From contig NZ_SJJR01000033.1 of NCBI RefSeq assembly GCF_004331455.1, forward strand, positions 1-40,373: DNA of 40,373 bases. The letters run 5' to 3'. Source of the DNA: Micromonospora zingiberis (GTDB lineage: Bacteria > Actinomycetota > Actinomycetes > Mycobacteriales > Micromonosporaceae). Made by a program: the position numbers and the translations under genes. Under the pieces are notes generated by a model, which saw only the letters and a program-made list of their open reading frames with translations, had not been told where the DNA came from and did not search any database. This document shows, piece by piece, positions 7,630 to 14,662 of this stretch. Every line of letters starts with the position of its first letter. The stretch's first letter is position 1.

Positions 7630-9161
7630 GGTCGTACGGCCAGACGTGGTAGCGGTCGGGGCCAGGCGCCTCGGCCGCGGTACGTGGTCAGGACGGTCGG
7701 GTCGTAGCCGGCGAGGAGGAGTTGCTGCTTGAGCCGGTCCGGCTGGTGCATTGGTACGGCGCGACCGTCGGGCCCTGGTCCGAAGAGGTGAGTGGTGCGT
7801 GGGCGGCCGTCCTCCACCAGGCCGCCAACCTCGATCACATGGGACACGAAGCGGTGCTTGCGCCCGCCGATCGCGCTTTCGTCTATCAAGGAGACGTAGA
7901 CGACCAGGTCGAGCGCATTGGCGACCTGCAGATAGGCCCGCCGATCTGACCGCTCGTCGCGGTGGCTGAGGGCAAGCTCCACCACACGATCGAAGACCAG
8001 ACCAGGTTCGCGTGCGTGGATGGTGCACAGGGACCCGTTGGTGGTGCCCATCGCCTGGAGCATTGCGACGATCTCGCGGGACCGGACCTCACCGACGATG
8101 ATGCGGCGGGCGTTGAGCTGTAATCCGATCGGGATCAGGTCGTGGAGCGTGATCTCCCCGACCGGCCGGCCGTCTGGTCCGCGCTCACCGTGGCCCTCGC
8201 GCGTCTCCATGGAGACCGCCCACGGGTGGCGTCCGGTCTTGTGCAGGCCGAGCTCGCGTGCCTCCTCCATGGTGATCATCCACTCGTCAGCCGGGATCTC
8301 GCTGGCCAGCGCCCGCAGAAGTGAGGTCTTTCCGCTGCCGGGCACACCCGCGACCATGATGTTGAGGCCCGCCCGCATCGCGGCGCGGAAGAAATCGCGC
8401 AGCAGTGGGTCGATCATGGCGCTCTTGTTCGGGTCGGCCTGGTCGAGCGTCACGAGCTCCTCAAGGGTGACCTTGAGAATCTGATGGCTGCGGATGACCG
8501 CGACAGGCCGCTGCGTCACCAGGTACGTCGCGGCGAGGCGCTGGCCGCCGGGCAGCTCCATACTCAGGGTGGGTTTGTCTTTGGTCAGCGCCCGTTCAGT
8601 ACCGCCGGCCCGACGGGCCAAAGCTTGCAGCAGCAGAACAAGTTCCTCATCGCTGTCTGCAATTGGCGCCGCGAGGTCGATGCGTCCGTTCGGGCGCTCG
8701 ACCCGGACGCCGTCGCAGCCGAGGATCGTGATGGTGTCGAAGGGTTCGCGCAGCAGCCGGTCGAGTCGGCCGAGGCCCAGCAGCGCGGCGAGTACCCCGT
8801 CGAGCAGCCGCTGTTCGTAGTGTCGGCTCAACGGGGTGCCGTTGACCCGCTGCTGGTCGACGTACTCGCTGACCCGTCGCGATGCGACCCGCCGCCCTTC
8901 GGCTTCCCGGTCGGCCGGGCTGACGGACTCGCGTCCCGCCAGCAGTCGCGACAGCTCTTCGCTGACGGCGTTCTGCAGTGACCGGATGACGGAGTAGTCG
9001 GGCTCGTGTGCCGTGGGCGCGGGGCCCGGTGAGACCGGTACGGCGAGCGCGGCACTACTGCCATTGGTGTGACTGTTGTGCGGCGTCGGCCTGGGGACGC
9101 GCCGCGTCGAGGGTGGTCCGTCGGCGGGTACGCGCCACCGTGGCTGCTCAAACGTCGACAT
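7626..9161 (-). CDS. tadA: TadA/CpaF secretion ATPase
   Basis: This 511-residue type II/IV secretion ATPase has a variable N-terminal 55 residues, an N-terminal domain, and a RecA-like core. The Walker A motif is GVPGSGKTS at about 272-280. Walker B (RRIIVGEVRSRE) is at about 353-363, followed by the His box CTIHARE at about 379-385. The Asp-box-like segment MEEARELGL is at about 298-306. The protein powers extension, and perhaps retraction, of Tad pili. The ATG at 9161 is preceded by GGAGG with 5-nt spacing; the start overlaps the upstream CpaE-like gene by 14 nt. A longer in-frame extension to 9293 lacks such a site. Confidence 0.95.
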   Translation of the reverse strand: MSTFEQPRWRVPADGPPSTRRVPRPTPHNSHTNGSSAALAVPVSPGPAPTAHEPDYSVIRSLQNAVSEELSRLLAGRESVSPADREAEGRRVASRRVSEYVDQQRVNGTPLSRHYEQRLLDGVLAALLGLGRLDRLLREPFDTITILGCDGVRVERPNGRIDLAAPIADSDEELVLLLQALARRAGGTERALTKDKPTLSMELPGGQRLAATYLVTQRPVAVIRSHQILKVTLEELVTLDQADPNKSAMIDPLLRDFFRAAMRAGLNIMVAGVPGSGKTSLLRALASEIPADEWMITMEEARELGLHKTGRHPWAVSMETREGHGERGPDGRPVGEITLHDLIPIGLQLNARRIIVGEVRSREIVAMLQAMGTTNGSLCTIHAREPGLVFDRVVELALSHRDERSDRRAYLQVANALDLVVYVSLIDESAIGGRKHRFVSHVIEVGGLVEDGRPRTTHLFGPGPDGRAVPMHQPDRLKQQLLLAGYDPTVLTTYRGRGAWPRPLPRLAVRP

Positions 9162-9945
9162 GTTCCGCCTCCTGGCCTCCAGGGTGGCGGAACCGGCCCC
9201 GTCGGTGGGCGATGGCTCCCACGAGGTGGTGCTCGGCCGTGGCCGCCGCACGCAGCAACGGCCACTTGGTCCGGAGAGTGCCGCCGCGCGCAAGCACCTG
9301 GGCGGATCGAGCCTCGTCGGGCAGACGGGCTATCACCGGTACGCCGAGGTGCCGAGCCACGACGTGATCGTCGTAATCCCCATCGCCGACGACCAGCAGC
9401 CCGATCCGACCGCCGCTCGCCGGGCCGGCGCCCGCGAGCAGGTTCTGCACCACAGCTTGGGCCGGGCGGAGCGATGTCAGCGTCGGCCTGACCACCAGTA
9501 GCGCCAGGTCGGCGCGGCTCACCAGCGGCCACGGGGCGTGCGGGGCGACAAGCCGTCCGCAGTCGGCGAAGACGTCGAAGCCCACGCCATGTTCGAGCGA
9601 GGCGAAGAAGCCAGCGAGCCCGTGCCAGTTGGGGGCGAGGCTGGCCGCCTGCGCCGGCGCCGCGATACCGGGAAGTAGCAGTCGTCGCGCTGCAGGCGGG
9701 TCGAGGTCGACCAGTTGCGACCAGAACTGTTCGCCGGCCTGGCCGCGCAACTCGGCCACCACGAGCTGCATCAGACCGTGTCCACCGTCCAGATCCAGGT
9801 GCCGCAGGTAGCCGGACGCAATGTCACCACCAGCCGGATCGCACTCAGCCAGCACTACGGGGCGCGACCAGGTCAGGGCGAAAGCAAGAGCAGCAGTCGT
9901 TACCCCCGGCGATCCCTTCGCGCTGGCTAGGGAGATCAGAGCCAT
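9148..9945 (-). CDS. TadZ/CpaE-like ParA-family ATPase
   Basis: This 265-residue MinD/ParA-superfamily protein has a deviant Walker A motif at the N-terminus (SAKGSPGVTTAAL, residues 8-20) and an A' region VVLAECDPAGGDIASGY with the Asp expected in ParA proteins. The Walker B region is DVFADCGRL. In Tad systems TadZ/CpaE positions the pilus machine at the pole or membrane. Relative to TadZ proteins with an N-terminal receiver domain, this one lacks the receiver and starts directly at the ATPase. It begins 2 nt after the TAG stop of the CpaB-like gene. Confidence 0.87.
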   Translation of the reverse strand: MALISLASAKGSPGVTTAALAFALTWSRPVVLAECDPAGGDIASGYLRHLDLDGGHGLMQLVVAELRGQAGEQFWSQLVDLDPPAARRLLLPGIAAPAQAASLAPNWHGLAGFFASLEHGVGFDVFADCGRLVAPHAPWPLVSRADLALLVVRPTLTSLRPAQAVVQNLLAGAGPASGGRIGLLVVGDGDYDDHVVARHLGVPVIARLPDEARSAQVLARGGTLRTKWPLLRAAATAEHHLVGAIAHRRGRFRHPGGQEAEHVDV

Positions 9946-9947
9946 GG

Positions 9948-10610
9948 CTATTCCCCTGCGGTGAGGGTCAGGACCAGCCGTCCCTGCGCGGCGAGCCGGG
10001 CGGCAACGGGTCCGTCGTTCTGCCCTACCGCGACCGACACCGTGGCCGTGCCGTCCCGCGTTCCCGCGATGACGTGCACCACCATCGCGCGGATCGTAGG
10101 AGCCGCGGCAGCTGGCTCGCCCTGGGCCGCTTCCTCGGTGGATACGAGCAGCACGGTCGCGCCCGGTCGCAGGGGCGTCGACGGCATCTGCCCTGCCTTG
10201 AGTGACAGGCCGACCACCTGCTCGCCGGGCGCAGGGAACGGCTTGTCGACCAGGGCACCCGGGTTGAGCAGAGTGCCGGACAACAATGCCACCGCGGTGT
10301 ACTTGCCGATCATGTCCTGCGCCTGGTCCTGAGGCACACCGGCGATCCCCGGGTTCGGATTGAGATGCACCGTCACTAGGTCACCGGCGGTGAGCTGAGC
10401 ACCAACCGGCACGTCCCGAGCAAGCGCCAGGTAAGGCTGAGTACGGCTCACATACCCGAACAGCGCCACCGCGCCGAGGGCACAGACCGCCATCAGGGCC
10501 ACCGCCACCCCGAGACGACCCCGGCGTACGCTGCGTTCGCGGACCACCCGTCGCTGCGGAATCGCTGCCGTGGGACGACCCGACACATCACCAGCCGCTG
10601 TGGACGTCAC
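9948..10610 (-). CDS. CpaB/RcpC-like SAF-domain protein
   Basis: This 220-residue protein has a cationic cytoplasmic N-terminus, a membrane helix (about 34-54), and then an SAF domain (about 58-120: VPVGAQLTAGDLVTVHL). The distal region contains PGEQVVGLSLKAGQMPSTPL and PGATVLLVST, typical of CpaB/RcpC. These proteins link the pilus machine to the cell envelope. In a Gram-positive the secretin partner is absent, and none is seen here. It starts with GTG at 10610, overlapping the upstream stop (GTGA). Confidence 0.88.
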   Translation of the reverse strand: MTSTAAGDVSGRPTAAIPQRRVVRERSVRRGRLGVAVALMAVCALGAVALFGYVSRTQPYLALARDVPVGAQLTAGDLVTVHLNPNPGIAGVPQDQAQDMIGKYTAVALLSGTLLNPGALVDKPFPAPGEQVVGLSLKAGQMPSTPLRPGATVLLVSTEEAAQGEPAAAAPTIRAMVVHVIAGTRDGTATVSVAVGQNDGPVAARLAAQGRLVLTLTAGE

Positions 10611-11524
10611 CCGGTCACCACCTGAAGCTCGTCGATGCGGATGGATGTGGTCGCCTCACGGGTCACCGTCTCGCTCCCGGTCACACCGCCACCAGCGACC
10701 CACCAGTCGATCTCCCACGTCGTCGTGGCGGTGATCGTGTACCGGCCGCCAGGCTGGGTCCGGCTGGGTCCGGCATACCCGTCGAAGCCACACGTCGTTG
10801 ACGCCGATGCGCTGTTCTTCGCCTTGCTGTACGGCGTGCCCGGGTTGTCGCAGACGACGGACTGCCCGTTCCCCATGTCCCACCTGATCCGGGTGGCCTG
10901 GCCTCTGGCGGTGACGGACATCCCGGGAACTGAGGCGGTCGCCGTGACGGGCCCCCAGGTCTGCGGTGTCACGGCAGTCCAAAGCCAGACCGGCAGGCCC
11001 ACCAGCCCGGCGCCGTCCGGGTTCGGGCTGATGCCAATCTGGGCACCACGCATTGGCAGCTCGCTGATGGCCCGGGTCGCGAGCTGCGCCGGGCTCAAGC
11101 TGCCCGGCGTTCCCGGCGGCGGGTCCTCACGCCACACCAGATCACCGATGGGATCTCCGTAGCACCGCTGCCGATAGACCGAGCCCTCGTCGGGCTCACG
11201 GCCCTCCCAGACCGGGTCACCCGCAGGCGGCTGCGGTGATTCGACGATGTAGTAGCAACCGTCGGCCGGATTGAGGTGCCCCCACCCCGCTTGCCAGCAC
11301 GGGACCGCCTCTCCCTTTGAGGTGCACTCCTGACTTCCACCGCCTTTACCTGCACCGGGTGGGCTGTCGGCACCGCCACCACCAGGGTCTTCGACCTCGA
11401 CGTAGCAGTCCCCGATCGGCGGGCAGACCCAGTAGTCGGCGCGGGCCGGTGCACCGGCCAAGCCGACAACCAGGAGGAGAGCCGCTCCGGACGCTGCGGC
11501 GGCCCGCAGAATTGGCGTCAACAT
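10607..11524 (-). CDS. Secreted protein of the Tad operon, function unknown
   Basis: This protein of about 305 residues starts MLTPILRAAAASGAALLLVV and has a clear signal peptide ending near APARA-DYWV. The mature part is rich in Gly, Pro, Trp and Cys (WVCPPIGDCYVEVEDPGGGG, QECTSKGEAVPCWQAGW). It ends in a beta-rich region with alternating Thr (GRYTITATTTWEIDWW), resembling a PKD/Ig-like sandwich. I do not recognise the family by name. The ATG at 11524 overlaps the upstream lipoprotein gene by 7 nt; a start at 11563 would precede the signal peptide with charged residues and is less likely. Operon membership suggests an extracellular role in pilus anchoring or display. Confidence 0.8.
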   Translation of the reverse strand: MLTPILRAAAASGAALLLVVGLAGAPARADYWVCPPIGDCYVEVEDPGGGGADSPPGAGKGGGSQECTSKGEAVPCWQAGWGHLNPADGCYYIVESPQPPAGDPVWEGREPDEGSVYRQRCYGDPIGDLVWREDPPPGTPGSLSPAQLATRAISELPMRGAQIGISPNPDGAGLVGLPVWLWTAVTPQTWGPVTATASVPGMSVTARGQATRIRWDMGNGQSVVCDNPGTPYSKAKNSASASTTCGFDGYAGPSRTQPGGRYTITATTTWEIDWWVAGGGVTGSETVTREATTSIRIDELQVVTG

Positions 11525-12069
11525 GTCGAACTTCGTTGGGCTGTCGACTCGTACACGTACCACTTCTCGCTGACCCGCTTGACCTTCACCACCACCGGAT
11601 ACCGCTTCGCCTGGGTGGTGGGCGGGGCCTGTCCGCCAACGGCGTTCCAGTTCGTCGAGTCGAAGCAGTCCTGGATCACCGCCTCACCTGCATCGAGCTG
11701 AAGCCCTGTGACCGTCGGGCTCCAGGTCGGGCGGCCCTCGTTGTGTACGCCGCTGCGTGACATGTTCTGCAGGTTGTTGAGCAGCTGCCCCAGCAGCGGC
11801 TCACCCACAAACTTGGCCAGCTCCTTCGTGCGGTAGTCCGCGGTGGCCGACGCCTTGACGTAGGCCTCCAGATAGCCGTCGTACACGGCGATAACATCCT
11901 GCCGAGCCTGCTCCTCAGCGGAGTCCACGGGAGACGGCATCGCCGTGGACGGAACAGCCGACGGTGTGGCGTCCGGGCCCGAACTCGACGAACCGGAACA
12001 AGCCGCGAGCGCGTACGCCAAGCCCAGCGCGAGGGCAAATGAGCTGATCATCTTGGCGATTCGTGTCAT
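11518..12069 (-). CDS. Lipoprotein, first gene of the Tad operon
   Basis: This 183-residue protein has a signal peptide and the lipobox LAAC (Cys24), followed by a Ser/Pro-rich tether (SGSSSSGPDATPSAVPSTAM). The folded domain contains AVYDGYLEAYVKASATADY and later TVTGLQLDAGEAVIQDCFDS and KWYVYES, which look like an NTF2-like or Mce-associated fold. The function is not known. As the promoter-proximal gene of a twelve-gene pilus operon it is probably an envelope factor for assembly. The start is ATG at 12069, with GGAGG about 8 nt upstream. Confidence 0.82.
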   Translation of the reverse strand: MTRIAKMISSFALALGLAYALAACSGSSSSGPDATPSAVPSTAMPSPVDSAEEQARQDVIAVYDGYLEAYVKASATADYRTKELAKFVGEPLLGQLLNNLQNMSRSGVHNEGRPTWSPTVTGLQLDAGEAVIQDCFDSTNWNAVGGQAPPTTQAKRYPVVVKVKRVSEKWYVYESTAQRSSTC

Positions 12070-12556
12070 CTGGACGCCTCCCTGCGTGCGCGGCCCGGCA
12101 GAGCCGGACCAACCGGTGGGAGTGATGCCCCCTCACCAGCTTCACTGGCGGGTCCGACGGACAGCAGTCCGAGAGCCCTCGTTCCACGACTGCGCCATGA
12201 GCCAGCGGGCATCCCTGTCACCTCCCCACGCAGTAGGACGCACCCATTGGTCTTAGCGCAAATGATCGGAAGCCGCTACGTACCGCAATGAACGCCGCCG
12301 CCGAACGAGCACTGCTGTACGCACTCGGCTGTGTGCGCTCTCGGGTGCGTTCGCAACAGACCGCCGCGATGCGCGGCACCGCAGCCCCCACGCGAGGGAT
12401 CTTCACTCTCGGTGGGTGTCTCGGCAGCTCACGCAGGCGGGCATTGGAAGACCTTGCCTCTTGTACCGCCCCCTCCTCGCAGTCACACTGTGCTCATCGC
12501 GCCTCGGCCTCCGATGACGCCGAATGCCGCTGGTACCCGCTGGGAGACAGATAGGG
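12070..12556. promoter_or_regulatory. Divergent intergenic region between Tad operon and regulator
   Basis: This 487-nt stretch has no credible gene. Overlapping open frames here show codon use unlike the neighbours. It must hold the promoter of the minus-strand Tad operon and that of the plus-strand regulator at 12557. I see no strong hairpin and no confident -35/-10 pair. Confidence 0.55.
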
Positions 12557-12874
12557 ATGTCCGAAAAACGCAGCGAACTACAGTCCGTGGTCGACTTCTT
12601 CGCCGTCCCATTGATAGCCGACGTACTCTTTGCCGTCCGAGATGGGCGATCTCCCCGGAGTCTCCCCGCGACATGCAGCCAAAGTGGTGCCGTCGAGGCA
12701 GCCATCGCGGCCTTGATGGAGGCAGGCGTTGTCACCGAGCTGGCCGAGCCCGACCACGATGGAGAGCCCCTGCTCACGCTCACCGGCAAAGGCGTCAAGG
12801 TCTGCGACTTGGTGCGTCAGGTAATCGACTTCACGGCACCCGCCCATGCCACCGAGCACCTAGCCCTCAGCTGA
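12557..12874 (+). CDS. Small winged-helix regulator
   Basis: This 105-residue protein starts MSEKRSELQSVVDFFAVPLI. The pattern of helices followed by AIAALMEAGVVTELAEPDHD and PLLTLTGKGVKVCDLVRQV fits the recognition helix and wing of HxlR/MarR-like winged-helix proteins. Transcribed divergently from the Tad operon, it is a candidate local regulator of that operon (inference). ATG at 12557 follows GGGAG with about 10-nt spacing. It resembles the gene at 13032 in size and layout. Confidence 0.7.
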   Translation: MSEKRSELQSVVDFFAVPLIADVLFAVRDGRSPRSLPATCSQSGAVEAAIAALMEAGVVTELAEPDHDGEPLLTLTGKGVKVCDLVRQVIDFTAPAHATEHLALS

Positions 12875-12938
12875 CCCCACTTCGATCCGCTTTGTCCGAA
12901 GATGCGCCCGGCAATATTCGACTCTCCGCTCATTTCCC

Positions 12939-12969
12939 TTGACACCGGGTACACCACCAGCGGCACACT
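12939..12969 (+). promoter_or_regulatory. Possible promoter of the second winged-helix gene
   Basis: A perfect -35 hexamer TTGACA lies at 12939-12944 in a relatively AT-rich patch. The best -10 candidate downstream (CACACT, 12964-12969) is weak and spaced 19 nt. This is about 60 nt upstream of the GTG at 13032. Confidence 0.3.
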
Positions 12970-13031
12970 GTTGCCTTGCTGTCGGGTAACCGACATCGAA
13001 CGACTCCAGCGGCGGGGTATCGGGGGGCGGG

Positions 13032-13376
13032 GTGAAGTTCGGAGAGCTTCTGGAGATTCGGGACATTATCCAACATCGCTATGTCATTGGCGCCTTGGTG
13101 TGCCTGGGTGAAGGCCGACCCCTGCGATACAGCGAGCTGGGCAGCGCCATCACCGGATGGACCGGCAGTCGCATCGGCGACGGCGAGATCACCCGGACCG
13201 TAACTCGCCTACTAGAAAGCGGACTCGCCCAAGAGACGTTCGTCGACGGCCACCGGACGTTGACCTTGACCCGAGCGGGGCAGTGCCGGCTGGAGATGAT
13301 CCGGGCCCTGGGACGTACGTTGCGCAACTTCGAACGGGACGACGACGATGGTGAGCCCGAGGAAGTGCCTACCTGA
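13032..13376 (+). CDS. Small HxlR-like winged-helix regulator
   Basis: This 114-residue protein starts with GTG (MKFGELLEIRDIIQHRYVIG). It contains LVCLGEGRPLRYSELGSAIT, then RTVTRLLESGLAQETFVDGH and RTLTLTRAGQCRLEMIRAL. This is the helix-turn-helix plus wing layout of HxlR/PadR-type regulators. A G-rich Shine-Dalgarno (GGGGGGCGG) precedes the GTG. With the upstream gene at 12557 it forms a tandem pair of like-sized winged-helix proteins. A target cannot be read from the sequence; the nearby Tad operon is the obvious candidate. Confidence 0.75.
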   Translation: MKFGELLEIRDIIQHRYVIGALVCLGEGRPLRYSELGSAITGWTGSRIGDGEITRTVTRLLESGLAQETFVDGHRTLTLTRAGQCRLEMIRALGRTLRNFERDDDDGEPEEVPT

Positions 13377-13386
13377 CCGCGCTATC

Positions 13387-13425
13387 GTAAGCCCAGGACC
13401 GAGCCGGAAGTGCTTACCTTTTTTT
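13387..13425 (+). terminator. Possible intrinsic terminator
   Basis: GTAAGC at 13387-13392 pairs with GCTTAC at 13412-13417 across a 19-nt loop. One C and then seven T residues (13419-13425) follow. The T-run overlaps the 3' end of the convergent minus-strand gene. The stem is short, so strength is doubtful. Confidence 0.4.
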
Positions 13426-13740
13426 CGGAATCGGCGGCCTGCCGGTTAGCAGGATCGTTACCACGGTGATCGTTCCGGCCCCCGCAGTCACGGTGCCCGT
13501 CTCTACTGCCTGCGTCTGAACGAAGTACGCCGACAGCGCCAGCGAGCCCGCAAACAGCAGCACAGCTGCAGCCAGCCGCGACCATGCCATCCTTCGCATA
13601 AACTTCGCATCTGCGGCTATCTGCTCTAACAGCACCTTTGGCGCCTCAGGATCCACCTTCTTCCATTCGGCGATCACGCCGGGTGGGAGCAGACTTGGCC
13701 AAGCCGTCTGGGCTGACACTGGTACGGACTGCTCAGACAT
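13414..13740 (-). CDS. Small two-helix membrane protein
   Basis: This 108-residue protein starts MSEQSVPVSAQTAWPSLLPP. An N-terminal cytoplasmic part (GVIAEWKKVDPEAPKVLLEQ) precedes two hydrophobic helices (about 59-78 and 85-102), and the C-terminus is PPIPKKR. The layout of a LPPGxxxEW..DP segment followed by two helices resembles DUF2335-type proteins; this is a loose resemblance only. It overlaps the 3' end of the upstream 289-residue membrane protein by 8 nt, so the two are probably co-translated. An in-frame ATG 9 nt further upstream is possible. Confidence 0.65.
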   Translation of the reverse strand: MSEQSVPVSAQTAWPSLLPPGVIAEWKKVDPEAPKVLLEQIAADAKFMRRMAWSRLAAAVLLFAGSLALSAYFVQTQAVETGTVTAGAGTITVVTILLTGRPPIPKKR

Positions 13741-14602
13741 GATGGCCATCCGATGGCGTCGTTGTCGTTGGCAAGTAAGTAGACAGGGCGGAGGTGAACC
13801 GGTCGACACGATCGCTGGCTTGGGCGACTGCGAAGTTGGTTGACGCGTCCTTGGTGAGTGGCAGGTTCAGCCTGTACGCCCAGCGGGCGTGTCGCAACCG
13901 GCGCCTATTCCGCTCTGCCCGCAGAAGCTCGTGCATAACATCAGTCTTCTCGATCAACCTCTGGTAGGTGGACATCGAGAGGGGTATGCCATCGCTTTTG
14001 TCGGGGGCTCGTGCGCCATCGCCAACCGAGGCCTCGCCGCCCATGGCAGGATTTTTCAGGCGAAGCGCCCGAAGTCTCTCCGCCGAGGCCAGGAACTCCG
14101 CCGCGAGCAGAGGGTGCGCGTAGCGAAGCGCCTGCTCAGCATCTTGTCGGTTCCGTGCCTCCAGCAGCTCCGTGCTTAGGAAACGCGGAATCACCCACAT
14201 CTCGATAAGTTGCACGGACAGCCACAGGCTAGTTGACCTAACCCGACGGTGGTCCATACAGGAGACGCCGGTTTCCCGCTCTCGCGCAACGGGCCAACCC
14301 AACTCGGCCCGTGTGGAAAAGTAGAACGGTGCGGCAGTGAGTGGCAATGCGATGAGTAGCAGCAGCCAAAGCCAGGATGCGCGTCCCACGACGGCAGCCG
14401 TTGATAGCACTGCGACGATAACCGTGGTTACTAAAAATGCCACGCCTGTCACAATTCGAACCGTGTGGTGGTGATTGTCCAAGGTGTGGCTATCTACGAC
14501 AGGGTCAGCAGTCCGATTAGGATGGCCTCTGTTCGACGATCCGAACTCATCACTCACGTCCCGAGTGTGCCCGTTCGTCGCGGCCTGCGGCAAGTCCTCC
14601 AC
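13733..14602 (-). CDS. Membrane protein with cytoplasmic helical tail, unknown
   Basis: This 289-residue protein starts with GTG (MEDLPQAATNGHTRDVSDEF). A His-containing segment (TLDNHHHTVRIVTG) leads into two adjacent hydrophobic helices (about 47-72 and 75-93). The C-terminal two thirds are helical and rich in Arg and Ala (LEARNRQDAEQALRYAHPLL, ELLRAERNRRRLRHARWAYR). I do not recognise a family. It lies 60 nt downstream of the giant methylase-helicase gene on the same strand and overlaps the small membrane protein that follows. Possible roles include an envelope component of the element or a defence effector; neither is shown. Confidence 0.65.
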   Translation of the reverse strand: MEDLPQAATNGHTRDVSDEFGSSNRGHPNRTADPVVDSHTLDNHHHTVRIVTGVAFLVTTVIVAVLSTAAVVGRASWLWLLLLIALPLTAAPFYFSTRAELGWPVARERETGVSCMDHRRVRSTSLWLSVQLIEMWVIPRFLSTELLEARNRQDAEQALRYAHPLLAAEFLASAERLRALRLKNPAMGGEASVGDGARAPDKSDGIPLSMSTYQRLIEKTDVMHELLRAERNRRRLRHARWAYRLNLPLTKDASTNFAVAQASDRVDRFTSALSTYLPTTTTPSDGHHV

Positions 14603-14662
14603 CTGGGCAACCGGGCCACCCTTTAGGTGTGGATACGTATGGCCTCGTGATCGAATTTGCTC

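Noticed and set aside
12288..12942. Overlapping plus-strand frames upstream of and across the 12557 gene
   Set aside because: No start site, no recognisable motif and codon use unlike neighbours; the winged-helix frame explains the coding part.
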